A DNA stretch of 64,000 nt from Alviniconcha marisindica (Eukaryota > Mollusca > Gastropoda > Provannidae): positions 310,001 through 374,000 of the forward strand of contig JABMCL010002924.1 in NCBI GenBank assembly GCA_018857735.1, read 5' to 3'. A program made the translations under genes and the position numbers. Under the pieces are notes generated by a model that saw only the letters and a list, made by a program, of their open reading frames with translations, searched no databases and was not told where the DNA came from. Below are positions 1 to 12,227 of the stretch, piece after piece (positions within the stretch are counted from its first letter, which is position 1; every line of letters begins with the position of its first letter).

Positions 1-229
1 CACGTAAGCACATACATGCGCATGCGAACACACACACACACACTTTTTTGCGTCTCTATGCGATATTGTCATTTCGTTGTTCATCATGTATCAGAACTAT
101 ATTTGTCATGATCATCATCAAATTTTCTTTCTTCTTCTGTCAGGTTTTGGCTCTGATTTTAAAATTATCATCTTCTTCATCACGATCATTACGGTGGTAG
201 TCAATGTTGTTACTATTGTTTTATGTGTA

Positions 230-345
230 GCCTACTGGCATGTTGGCATGTAGATTAGCAGGGACAGACTGTAAGAATAGGCAACTGCCTAAAACCTTAA
301 TCGTTGTGTAATAAAGTTCTGAGTTCTCTCTCTCTCTCAAACTGA
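230..345 (+). mobile_element. Possible LINE/SINE 3' tail
   Basis: A unique-looking stretch runs into AATAAAGTTCTGAGTTC and then a CT microsatellite. An AATAAA followed by a short simple repeat is a usual ending for non-LTR retroelement tails in invertebrates. No body or coding remnant is visible, and a gene 3' end is an alternative reading. Confidence 0.3.
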
Positions 346-570
346 CAAAATCAAAGAAAAACAACAAATTAGCTTAAAATTACCAAATTTTCGGTGACTG
401 CCTTCCTCGGGGGGTTATTTCTTACAAATGAACGTGGGTGAGAACACAGTTCACACAACGATTCATAAATAGAAGGTAACTAAAACTCCATGAATAAAAA
501 ACGGGGTAAGGTCGAACAAACTGTTTACAATGAATTCATCTCAGCTTCTGAGTTGTCCTCACCTCTCCAC

Positions 571-1000
571 CCCCCCCCCCCCCCCAACTACCCTCACCCA
601 CTCCCATTACCCCTTTATGTCTTCTCCATCTCTCCACGCCCCCCCCCCCCCCCCCCCCTCCAGGTTATTAATATTATTACCATGATACATATACAATAAC
701 AGACTAACGCACACAGAAAACTCACCAACGCACCCCCCCCCCCCACACACACACACATACATACATACACACATACATACATATACGCATACACAAGCAC
801 ACACACCCCCCCCCCCACACACACACACACAACATCATACGCATGCACATACACACACCATATGCATATGCATCCACACACCCACACACACCAACACACA
901 TGTGCATATACATACATACGCACACATTCACACGCATACATGTACACACAAAAGCACGTAAGCAAGCACATGCACATACACACACACACACACACACAAT
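571..1000. repeat. C-homopolymers and CA-rich microsatellite block
   Basis: Several runs of 14 to 20 C (about 572-595, 639-659, 731-743, 807-816) are interleaved with CA/CATA repeats up to about 1000. The reading frames through it, rich in His/Thr on one strand and Cys/Val on the other, are by-products of the dinucleotide repeat. Confidence 0.9.
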
Positions 1001-1749
1001 TTTGTTTGCACATGTCACTTTCTGTGTGTGTAACATGGTTATTGTTTGATAGGCAATACTGGTAGATTACAATATTTAAGGTTCTGTTTGTTTGAAATGT
1101 CTGTTAATGTGGTTTTTGTCATAAGATGTTTGTACAGTGAATTTAACTGGTTAGAGAACAGTGCTTTATAAGAATTATTATTAATATTATTATCATCATC
1201 ATTATTATTTGAGAAATGGTTTGCATATGTGAAGAGTTTTGAGATGTGCATTTGCTTATGACAAGAGTTTAATGATTGACCCGAGGTGACCCCGTGCGGT
1301 TGACAGGATATTAAAATCCAATTATTAATATGCTGTGTAATCAGAGACCATAGAAAGAGTGGCAGAGGGGCACCTCTCTCAAAGCCTTTTTTGGCCGTTG
1401 TGAATAACTGAGTCAGAGAGGCCGTGCCGTGTGTTTTGAAATCGTAAAAACCAAAATCTGAAGCGAGACCTGCAGACTACTTTTTACAAATTTCGTCAGA
1501 GCGTATGATTAATTGTGTGTGTGTGTGTGTTGAAGAAGCACTTTTGCATTCTTCATCTTCAGCTTTATCTCTTTGTCGATGTCTCTAGCATGACCAGAGT
1601 GGCCAAAAGTGTGTGATGGCATGTTTCAAGGGAAATCGCCTTTTACAGGACAATAAAGTATGATCTTATTCCAAAATTTTGTACCACTATACCAATAGCA
1701 GTAGTTAGGCTATTCATGGAAATGGTTGAACTATTCCGCTATCACAGTG

Positions 1750-1751
<2 letters not shown>

Positions 1752-1796
<45 letters not shown>
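1752..1796. repeat. (CA)n microsatellite
   Basis: About 22 uninterrupted CA units. No gene lies nearby. Confidence 0.95.
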
Positions 1797-1797
<1 letters not shown>

Positions 1798-2244
1798 AAT
1801 TTTAGTTACCAAAGTCCACATTAATAAACTAACATCCACTATTAAGGCATTTGATTTACAATTCAAAAATATGTTTATTTCATTTCATTCATGATCTTTC
1901 TCATAAACAAAAAGTCAAATCTGGACGGAGAAGGTGGGGGGACAAGGTGGGAGAGGGGGCTTTCATGATTCTTCCAAATATTCACTGTCACATATATTCT
2001 GTCCATTAAGTCAAACGCTCCCACCTGCCAAATGCTGTGATAGGCAAGTGATCACAAAAGGCCCTCTACAATAATACTGCTTCTAATATTTGCAACTATA
2101 TATGTGGACCATAATATTGCAAAAGCACTCCACCTCGGCCACAAGTCTGTCCAGCCCTTCCTTATCACAGCAATCAGTTCTGTCAAAAGCTTATAACAGG
2201 TTCAAAATTAAAATGACAAAAATAAACAATAATAAATATTAAGA

Positions 2245-3185
2245 AATAAAACATGAGCAATACCAGAGAAATGCAGTATTTTCATCCATAAATGGCATGA
2301 GCAAAATAATCAATAAACTAAACAGATAAACAGCACCCTCAAATCTGAAAATGCTTTTCAATCATAGAAGGTTCTTTTTCTATCTCAGCTGCATGGAATA
2401 TCTTACACTCCTCAGAAAGTAAGTCATATAACACAGCCAAAGAGTGTTTTATGAAAAGCTATAGAATCTAAAAACAAGAAGACACACCCCCAGCCAAACA
2501 GGGCATCAGAAATGAGCAGTGCCCCCTGTCCACACGGTGCACACACAGGACTTGTTGGTAAAATGGGTCACCAAGACAGATTACTCTGGGATTGTAGCTG
2601 GTGGTGCACAAGTGGTATGAAAAATCAGTTGGTTGCTACCCCTTTAACATGGGTAGGGAAAGAGCAACCATATATAATTATAGTACAAAACACCATATCA
2701 CACATATAAAACATGAACAATATCATACAAATGCAGTATTTTAGTCCATAAATGACATGAACAAAATAATCAGACAAAATTAAGCAACACCCCCCCAAAA
2801 AAAAAATTGAAAAAGTTTATCACAGAAGGTTCTTTCTTCTGTCTGAAGTAAGCAATATATCATGTTTCTCAGCAGGAATGTAAGTCAGATCACACAACCC
2901 TTTACCCATTTTATGAAACCTGAGTTTAAGTCTTCATCTGACACCCCAGAGAGTGAGAGAGAGAGAAATAAAAAGACCCGCAAACAACCCAAAACTGCAG
3001 CACCCTCTGTTCCCACAGTACACAGATACAACTTGTTGGCAAAATGGGCACCAAAGAAGACTTGAAGCTGGAGACACACAAGGTCATGAAAAAGTAGCTG
3101 GTGGCTGCTCCTTTAACATGTTTTGGTAAATAAAAACTACATAAATAAAGTACAACACACCATATGACATATATAATTCATTACC
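2245..3185. repeat. Diverged tandem duplication, unit about 460 bp, two copies
   Basis: Landmarks recur in the same order at an offset of about 460: ACATGA(G/A)CAATA with GCAGTATTTT at 2251 and 2711; AGAAGGTTCTTT at about 2365 and 2825; CTTGTTGG(T/C)AAAATGGG at about 2548 and 3031; CCTTTAACATG at about 2640 and 3110. Indels and many substitutions separate the copies, so the duplication is old. No coding sequence is recognised in either copy. Confidence 0.75.
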
Positions 3186-3240
3186 TCACTGTGCCATCAG
3201 AATCAAAATACACTAGAGCTCTCCACAGGCTACTGCACGG

Positions 3241-3380
3241 GATCAGGGGAAAACATGACTGGCATAACTAATGTGACTGTGCAAACCCAGCTAATGAGTT
3301 CAACATGGAATAACGCACATCAGGAGAAAACATGATTAGCATAAATATACATGAACATGCAAATCCAGCTAAAAGAATTA
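3241..3380. repeat. 77-bp direct duplication
   Basis: The block with ATCAGGGGAAAACATGACTG at 3241 recurs as ATCAGGAGAAAACATGATTA at about 3318. Both continue through a GCATAA element and a CCAGCTAA element. Confidence 0.6.
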
Positions 3381-3761
3381 AATGGCCACAAATACTTAAT
3401 TTTTTAAATATTTTTTATTAAAGTTAAAACCAGTAACAACACTTAAGTACCAAAAGTAGATTCACCAAGAATAAACTGGTTTCAAACAGCAATGGATAAG
3501 TACACTGAGCTACTTTAATTCTGCACCACTGAAATAAGCATACAAACAAACTATTCAAAAGGATGCAACAAAAGCATGGACCTTTAACAGTCTGAACTGA
3601 GTTAGATTGCCTTTTCCATTCTTAGGCATTTTGAAGCTGAATAACTGAACCAATGAAAAATACAAAATAAAAATGACTTGCTAGATGTCAAATGTGAAGA
3701 ACTTTTCTCAGTCCACAAAAAGGCTGATCAGTACTGATAGCAATACAGCATTGGCGAGAAC

Positions 3762-3955
3762 AGTACTGACTTGGCGAGAACAGTACTGCGAGAACAGTAC
3801 TGACAGTAACACAGCACTGGAGAGAACAGTACTGACAGTAACACAGCACTGGAGAGAACAGTACTGACAGTAACACAGCACTGGAGAGAACAGTACTGAC
3901 AATAACACAGCACTGGGGAGAACAGTACTGACAATAACACAGCACTGGAGAGAAA
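3762..3955. repeat. Minisatellite, 32-bp unit, about 6 copies
   Basis: The unit reads AGAACAGTACTGACAGTAAC then ACAGCACTGGAG. The leftmost copies are truncated. On the minus strand the array leaves frames open, which is a consequence of the unit and not a gene. Confidence 0.9.
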
Positions 3956-4134
3956 CTGGGGGGCAACTGATTCCACTCCTGGGCCAAGAAACAGTGCAGG
4001 TACCACAGAGTCTAGAGTTGATTTCTTCACAAGATTTTGCATCCCAGATCACCTCACACAAGTTCACTGGGGGCCACATGACAGAAGGGGCCTCGGTTCT
4101 GCTGCAGTCAGCTGTGGCCTATCTATTCCAGTCA

Positions 4135-4282
4135 TAAAATAAGATGTGCAATCTCAACAAGTAATAAGAATGCATTTGAAAGTAAAAGATAAGCTAAACC
4201 TGGTATTTTAAACTTTATCTGGTATTATAATAATAAGCAAACTCATCACTATTGTGTTTTGTGTTGCACTGCTCAGCAGAAG
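4135..4282 (-). repeat. Distal copy of a duplicated 3'-end segment
   Basis: This is about 80-85% identical by eye to 4624-4780 in the same orientation, sharing CTCAACAAGTAATAA, GCATTTGAAAGTAAAAGATA and GGTATTTTAAACTTTAT. In this copy the minus-strand hexamer reads GATAAA, where the proximal copy has AATAAA. Confidence 0.75.
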
Positions 4283-4623
4283 AAAGAGTGTGTAATGCTG
4301 AACAACTTGCAACTCCGGGTGGCACTGGATGACCTGCATTATGTCCATTTCAATATGAAACATCAGTTTCCAATAATGCCCTGCCATCAACAGCAAAAAA
4401 CATGTTTTGTTTGTTGCACATGCTGCACATTACAAGACACGGTTAGCTGAACAAAAACTTGAAACATGATATTTCAGGACCTGATATAAAATTGTAAACT
4501 TGGTGCTTACAAAGCAAAAAACAAAACTGTGTGGAATGAAAGTGACTCAGTATGTTTAGATGCTCCATGCATCATAAAGATACAAACTCAGCATTAGAGT
4601 AGATTTGGATGAAAACATATGTC

Positions 4624-4780
4624 CAGTCATAACTTAGAGTAAGTTGTGCAGTCTCAACAAGTAATAATGCATTTGAAAGTAAAAGATAAGCTAAAATCTG
4701 GTATTTTAAACTTTATTTGGCATACTGTATTGTAGTAATGAGCAAACACTGCAAATACTGTGTTTTGTGTTACACCGCTA
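4624..4780 (-). repeat. Proximal copy of the duplicated 3'-end segment
   Basis: Partner of 4135-4282. It carries the only clear AATAAA found downstream of the dynein stop codon, so the duplication appears to have copied the polyadenylation region. Confidence 0.75.
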
Positions 4781-5410
4781 AGAAAAAAAACCTCTTTTTT
4801 TTTTAAGTCAAAGGAAGAGGTCAGCTGTCTTTCATCCAAGTTCAAGGGTCAGGACAAAATGTCATCAGTGCTGTACTGCTCATGGTCAGTGATGTGGGGC
4901 ACTGCTGTTTTGTGCTTAATGACTCTAAGACATTCAGTAGCAGTAACACGTAGATATTCACTTATGCCGCATGTCATAAGAGTGTGTCGAGCAAGCGCTG
5001 CAGTCATTGAAGGACTTGCAACACTCTGACGGAGCCCAACCCTTGACAGGTAGAAGAAGAAGCTCTGGGACATGCACATGAAGGTGGACAGTGTTCAGTC
5101 TGTGTTGAGGATGAGGCAGACTCCCTGCAGTACCCAGTGTTCAGCCTGTGTTGAGGATGAGGCAGACTCCCTGCAGTACCCAATGTTCAGTCTGTGTTGA
5201 GGATGAGGCAGACTCCCTGCAGTACCCAGTGTTCAGTCTGTGTGAGGATGAGCAGACTCCCTGCAGTACCAATGTTCAGTCTGTGTTGAGGATGAGGCAG
5301 ACTCCCGCAGTACCCAGTGTTCAGCTGTTTGAGGATGAGGCAGACTCCCTGCAGTACCCAATGTTCAGTCTGTGTTGAGGATGAGGCAGACTCCCTGCAG
5401 TACCCAGTGT
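4690..5410 (-). other. DNAH10: Probable 3' UTR of the DNAH10-like gene
   Basis: This runs from the base after the TGA (5413-5411) to an expected cleavage point 10-30 nt past the AATAAA at 4717-4712. Its first part is a 46-bp minisatellite copied from the last codons; the rest is unremarkable. The end point is inferred from the hexamer alone. Confidence 0.5.
4712..4717 (-). promoter_or_regulatory. Candidate polyadenylation signal AATAAA
   Basis: Minus-strand AATAAA in the context CCAAATAAAGTTT, about 700 nt past the stop codon. I found no other canonical hexamer between the stop and this point. A degenerate GATAAA sits in the duplicated copy further downstream. Confidence 0.5.
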
Positions 5411-5447
5411 TCAGTCTGTGTTGAGGATGAGGCAGACTCCCTGCAGT
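5094..5447 (-). repeat. 46-bp minisatellite derived from the last codons and stop of DNAH10
   Basis: Eight copies of a 46-bp unit. The copy at 5447-5411 is coding and spells [15 protein letters not shown]. The seven others lie in the 3' UTR and repeat the same codons and TGA with small indels (at about 5240, 5295 and 5330). Since 46 is not a multiple of 3 and the first copy ends in a stop, downstream copies should not be translated. Confidence 0.95.
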
Positions 5448-5557
5448 ACCCAGTGGCTGATGTGCTCAGTAGTGGCAAGGTCAGCTTCAAACACCAGACC
5501 CACACCCATGGCATTACGCCGCTGAGATGTGACGTACACCGGAGTACGGAAAGTATT
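5411..5557 (-). CDS. DNAH10: DNAH10 exon 53 (C-terminus, stop)
   Basis: 49 codons including TGA (visible residues 3230-3277), starting in phase 0 after a TTTATTTCAG acceptor. It encodes [18 protein letters not shown], then VGLVFEADL, then [14 protein letters not shown]. This is the universal dynein C-terminal signature, where cargo-independent C-terminal strands pack on the ring. The last 12 codons are the founder of the 46-bp array. Confidence 0.97.
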   Translation of the reverse strand, partial: NTFRTPVYVTSQRRNAMGVGLVFEADLATTEHISHWVLQGVCLILNTD

Positions 5558-8500
5558 CTGAAATAAACATCAATATCATAATATGGACTATTCTATGTGT
5601 TTTATATCTGGGTGAGTCTTGACCATCATAGAGCATGCTGCCAATGTGAGCAATTTTTTATTACTTACCATTTATCTCTCCACCACTCGTATGCACTGTA
5701 CAGAAGCACATTTATCAAGTTGAACTTATATGACTAAGAAGTTTTGAAATTTTAAAGGGCAGGCAAATGGCCTGTTGCCTACAAAAGGGGGAGGGAGGAC
5801 TGGAGTTCATTCAGAAAAAAAGAAACCCCATAAATTACAGATGCATCAGGCATTGTGTTAAGTTGCTGCAATGTCAAGCAAAGGCTTCTAACCCCCTTCT
5901 TAACCTAATCTTAATTTCTTTCTCTCCCCACAACAATCAGACTTAGCAGTCTCAAGACGAACTTAAACCACATTTATCTTCTTAACAAATCATGAAGCAG
6001 TACAAACCTGCAGTTTGAGTCGGTGTGCTTCAATGGGGATAATTTTGAGAACAGGCAGTTCTTGAATCAGCTGCTTAGGCTTCTGTTTGATCAGACAGCT
6101 GTCTGTCGTGTCCCAGCCAGCGCCCTCCAGGTACAGACCATGCACAAAGCAGCCTGAAACAATCAGTGGGACATCTCACTATACACCATAGCACCCTCCA
6201 GGTAAAATAATGAATATGAATAATAATATACTAATAATGCCCAAAATCTTGTCTGGGCAAATAGCATACACACATACACATGGGAACTTGTAAACACGGG
6301 TACACATGCACAAAGCAACTCCAGGTACACAAAAAGCACAAAGCATCCAAAACACAGTCAGTGATTAAAACATCACCAGACAGCCATGCATACAGCAGAA
6401 ACAGTTGGTGATTAAAACATCACCAGACAGCCATGCATATAGCAGTAACAGTCAGTGATTAAAACATCACCAGACAGCCATGCATATAGCAGAAACAGTC
6501 AGTGATTAAAACATCACCAGACAGCCATGTGAAAACAGAAACAGTCAGTGATTAAAACATCACCAGACAGCCATGTGAAAACAGAAACAGTCGGATTAAA
6601 ACATCACCAGACAGCCATGTGAAAACAGAAACAGTCAGTGATTAAAACATCACCAGACAGCCATGTGAAAACAGAAACAGTCAGTGATTAAAACATCACC
6701 AGACAGCCAGGTGAAAACAGAAACAGTCGATGATTAAAACATCACTAGACAGCCATGTGAAAACAAACAGTCAGTGATTAAAACATCACCAGACAGCCAT
6801 GTGAAAACAGAAACAGTCGATGATTAAAACATCACCAGACAGCCATGTGAAAACAGAAACAGTCAGTGATTAAAACATCACCAGACAGCCATGTGAAAAC
6901 AGAAACAGTCGATGATTAAAACATCACCAGACAGCCATGTGAAAACAGAAACAGTCGATGATTAAAATGTAGGACTAGACAGCAGATTATTCCTTTCGGA
7001 CACATTTCATGGACAACGTAACATAAAGCAACCACATCTTAGAACATGTCTCTAGACCACAGTCCACTGCAGATTAAGATGGTCCACAAAGCAACCAAAA
7101 ACAGTCATAAGGAAAATATGTCATTAGATATTGGAGGGGTGGGGGTGGGGGGAGACAGACACTGAAATAAGTGTCAGCACAGACAGTCAGCCCTAAAGAA
7201 GAAAATTCTCCTGCTGCTCCTGCCAGGAATCAAAGCCACAACCTTCTGATCATGAGTGTGGTGCTCCACCAGTGAGCTATCTCCACCCCCAAAGCAATCA
7301 GAAACACTTTATTTGCCAAGTTATTACATTATACATCAGTCCTGCCTACATTCTGCCACAAAAGCATCTTGTGTTTACAACAAAACAAACCCTTTCCCCC
7401 CACAAAGTCCCCCACCCCCTCAATCAGGTCAGTGACAGGCAGACCAACTCTTCACACTGGTCCTGCTGATTTTGTTTAAGTATCTGTTTTAATGATGAGG
7501 ACATGCAGTTGCTGAGGTGGACTGTGAAGCCACCCAGAATATGCTGCAGCCCCGTGGAAGTCCATCCCCACCACATTCCAGCTGCACTCCATTCAGGAGA
7601 AGGCGATGGGTGGAAATGTGGGAATGTTTTAGAACTGTACCATCCTCTGCAATACAAAATGTTCATGTGCAACTCTGCAAGGCCTGCCAGTTCTGTTCAG
7701 TCATTACCCAAGCTGATTATGCTCAGCAAACAGAGAAGCACACACACAAAACCCAAGACTTCAATCAGGAATGTTGATGTGAGAAAGACTGACCCTGTGA
7801 AGTTCTCTCTGTGACGTCTTCAGCTGTAGCATAGTGAGTGACATTGGTGTAGAGAGTGGACTTGTCCAGCGGCCAGCCATTCTTGCGACAGGTGGCCTGC
7901 ACCAGGGCTGTCAGGTAGGACTCGGGGATGTGAAGGCCTGACAGCCACATCACTGAAGGCTCACTCTCATTCACCTGAAACAACCAAGCTTGCATTCCAA
8001 CATGCACTGCACATCTTTCAGCCTACCACCTACCACTGCCTATTGTAAATATCAAGGAATTTCTGGGCAGTTTGATCACACATTTATGTTTTTATACCTG
8101 TAGGCAAATGTTACCACTTTGCGACACTCTACCTTACTTAAGGGTTCAGTGGGATTTTTCTCATTTCCATACCTGATGAAATTCCTTGAATGTCTGATGC
8201 TTGCTCGACCCTCAGAACTGCTGTTTTTCAAGTGTCACATATTCCCCAAACTACAGAGGAGCATTTTAGAAGGAGGTGGGGGGATGGGGTGTAGAACAAC
8301 TAAAGAAATGTGTAGTGGCAGGAGGAAGGTTCTCTGAACAGCTCCACCAGAACATTAATCTTACCAGTAAGCATGCCATTAAAACTTTACAATTCTCACC
8401 CATCTGAAAACACTCTCATATTTATGTCAGTAAGTGTTTTACAAGCATACAGATTCCTCACACTCAAACAGTATTGACAAAATATATTAAAGTTGCTGCT

Positions 8501-11500
8501 CTAGGCCACAAGATGTGACAGTTGAATAACTGTTTCTTGCAAAGCTACATGTTACTTATATTTCTCTTTACTTAACAATTTCTTTTAGTACATCAAGCTT
8601 TGTAAGCCTTGGACAATTTGATCACATATGTGACCCTCGTCGAAAACTTTTTGGGGCTGACACACACATTATGTCACCTGCATTGCAAATCAAGAATCCA
8701 AAATCCTGTGTAACATAATCACATGAAAATTAGATGCTGGTGTATGTTTTATTTATTTCCTGTGAATTGTTCTTAAAGGAAATTGACTGAGCCATGTTTG
8801 GACTACACTTTTCGCAAGAGGTAGTGCAGAAAAGCCTTGTCACTCAGCTGGACAGTCAGTTTGCAGCAGTGCATTATGGGAGCTGTGTCAGCCCAGAGTA
8901 CAGAATGCAGTCTGTATCTGTCAGCTGGACAGTCAGTTTGCAGCAGTGCATTATGGGAGCTGTGTCAGCCCAGAGTACAGAGTGCAGTCTGTATCTGTCA
9001 GCTGGACAGTCAGCTTGCAGCAGTGCATTATGGGAGCTGTGTCAGCCCAGAGTACAGAGTGCAGTCTGTATCTGTCAGCTGGACAGTCAGCTTTGCAGCA
9101 GTGCATTATGGGAGCTGTGTCAGCCCAGAGTACAGAATGCAGTCTGTATCTGTCAGCTGGACAGTCAGCTTGCAGCAGTGCATCATGGGAGCTGTGTCAG
9201 CCCAGAGTACAGAGTGCAGCCTGTATCTGTCAGTGCGGAATGGCTAGTGCCTGTTCCTTGGGGACTATTTATGTCAGCTCTTTCAAGGTCGCTAAAACTG
9301 ATATATGAAAATGCAGTGTTGCTGTTTGAGTGTCTGTCAAACTCTTACCCAAGAGTTGTACTGTTGGAAGCGCCTATCAAAGTGAAGCATCCAGTTGCCA
9401 AGAGACTTGAGCGTGTCAGGAGCTAGGCGGCGCCAAATTGAAGGGATGATTCCGTTGAACAAGGATCTTGCTACATCATCCAGCTCACTGCTCATGCCCA
9501 CCTCTCCAGCAAGAGCCTGCACACAGGGGCACAACGACTTCAACATCAAATACAAACTTGGGGCACAATGACTTTAACATCAAATACAAACTTGGGGCAC
9601 AATGACTTTAACATCAAATACAAACTTGGGGCACAATGATTTCAACATCAAATACAAACTTAGGGCACAATGACTTCAACATCAAATACAAACTTTCAAA
9701 GAGTTGGCCCCTTGCTGAAAGAGCACATAAGGCTATGCCATGCATATGCCAGCCAGCAATACATGTGCAAGAGAGCTGAGCACAGTGTTTCAGTGTGACT
9801 GCTAACAAGGGGCTGAACAGGTATGTTGAATGTGTGTGTCCCATTTGCGCCCAGGAAAGAACTACTTCCACCGTCAGTATGTGAGTGTATGGTAATCTTC
9901 ATGACCTGTGTCATACTGCAGCAGGAGCAGCACATTAGGTCTGAGCAGGTCTGAGTCTTTCCCACACTTTGCTTTTTGGCTTCATCCAAGCTGCTAAAGG
10001 ATCTGGGATGCATGTGTCCGTGTCAGCTCCTGAGCAGGAGACTGAGTAGAAGGGCCACTGACCCGTTTGAGCGTGGCCAGGGAACGACGCATGCGCGTGA
10101 TGAGGGCATTGAACCTCTCCAGCTCCTGCAGCAGCACCACTGTGGTGGGAGAGACTTCCAGACCATACTTCTTGCGGATCTTGTCCAGCTCAAACTCCAC
10201 TGGCAGCTTGTTCAACACATCTGTGGCAATCTGCACACATCATGTCACCAGTACAACCATTGTATGTATAAACACATGGAGAAAATGGAGATGAAGAAAA
10301 GGGGAAAAAAGACAAAAAGAAGACAAATGAAAAACCAAGACAGATTACTAACTGATACATTCTGCACATAGTGATCTGCTACAGGATCAAAATTAGACCA
10401 AAAAAACAAAAACAATTGTCAGATTCAGATGCCTGTTTCACAAATATTGCAAAACTGTCCTACACTCTGTCACACAAAAGCCTCTTCCTGTCATAAGAAA
10501 TGACTCACTTCACTCACAGTGATGTTTTGATATAATGTTCAACCAAAGTTTTGGCAAAATGCACTATGTAACCTACCACAACTGCATATCCATTAAGCGT
10601 TAACAGTCTGAAGCCAAACCTTGTCAATGAATTCTTCCCGACTGATGCCAGCACCAGTGTCTCCAGTCTGTGGCTGAAGCTCCACCAGGTGGCTCCACAT
10701 GTTCCTGGCTGCCTGTGTGTAGTAACCGATCTCAGCGTTGGGATGAAGGCCAAACACTTCAGGTGTGTTGGCCAGAGGCAAAGACTCAATGTAGTCTGAA
10801 AGACAAAACTCAGCAAGTTAACATTTTCTGTACCCTCGCTTAATCAAAATTCAACATAGATTTGTCTTTCAGCCTGGTCACATATATCAACAGCAATTAG
10901 AAAATATAAACAAAACTATTTACATATATACATGCATCAACAGCTCAGTGCCACCCTAGAATCTTCCATTTGTTTTAATATAGATGCTGTTAAAAAAAAA
11001 AGAGGTAAAGTATATGGTATGTACACTCAAGCACTGCATCACAGCTGGCCCACTAAGAAGAAGGCCTTGGTAGGACAGCAAAGAATATATGAGCCAGTCA
11101 ACTAACAGACCAATCAAGCAAGGAAAACATCAACCAGTCAACCAATCAAGCAAGGAACCTATCAACCAGTCAACAAACTGACCAGTGAAGCAATGGCTCT
11201 ATCCTGACCAATCAAGCAAAGAATATATCAACCAACAATCTTCCAAGCATTGGACAAGAAAACAACAGCTCAGCCCCAAAAAGATAAGTTTCCCTCTCAT
11301 TTTTCATCCATTGTTAAGTGTCATTTTGTAGCTTGACAAAGGGGATTTTCCCCCAAAAAATCAGATTGAGTGTCTATGTCATAATAAATAAGTGTTCTTT
11401 TGACCAATCAAGCAAGGACAGAAGTTTGTGCTACTAACCAACATAATTGTCCCTGGGTCCATCCTCAGGAATGTAGTAGTCAACTGTGTCATCACAGTAG

Positions 11501-12179
11501 AAGTGGAATGGTTGAAAGGTGTCAAAGATGAAGTCACCCATGTACTCATCCATGTAGGTGTTGAGGATGCGACGATCAAAGTTGTCAATAGCCCGACCTC
11601 CGTACATCACCTGCACAATCAACAGACAGTGATCACCACCCAAAAATCATCATGGCATGATCCCCACACATCACCTGTACAATCGACAGACAGTGATCAC
11701 CACCTGAAAACCATCATGGCATGATCCCCATGCATCACCTGCACAATCGACACAGTGATCACCACCAGAAAACCATCATGGCATGATCCCCACGCATCAC
11801 TTGCACAATCGACAGTGATCACCACCAGAAAACCATCATGGCATGATCCCCATGCATCACCTGCACAATCGACACAGCGATCACCACCAGAAAACTATCA
11901 TGGCATGATCCCCATGCATCACCTGTACAATCAACAGACAGTGATCACCACTGGAAAACAAAACACTGCATGATCCCTACGTGTCACCTGTACAATCCAT
12001 GCAAGGTGGTCAAAATTTAGATGTAAAACATCATGAGCTGAAGATCTGAAGGAGGAATAAAAGACACCATGCCACTCCTGAGGATCTCCAACTACCTAGT
12101 AATCATGTTTTCAACATGTGAATCGCCATACATAAAGCTGCAGACAAAACCAAAGTCAGATGTGTGTGTGTGTGTATGT

Positions 12180-12227
<48 letters not shown>

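Larger units (their letters stand above)
1..4680. other. Region downstream of the dynein gene, no gene recognised
   Basis: No open frame here resembles a protein I know, and none has convincing splice signals. The stretch holds C-runs and CA repeats (about 570-1000 and 1752-1796), a 460-bp diverged tandem duplication (about 2245-3185), a 77-bp duplication (3241-3380), a 32-bp minisatellite (3762-3955) and one copy of the duplicated polyadenylation segment (4135-4282). AATAAA occurs on the plus strand at 310-315, just before a CT run, and again at about 1651. These could be retroelement tails or the 3' end of a convergent gene lying left of the window. Confidence 0.6.

Noticed and set aside
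310..315. Plus-strand AATAAA as the end of a neighbouring gene
   Set aside because: No coding sequence precedes it in the window and a CT repeat follows, as in retroelement tails. Kept only as a possibility.
8794..9426. 210-codon plus-strand frame
   Set aside because: It runs through the 77-bp minisatellite and then into the antisense of exon 50; no independent coding signal.
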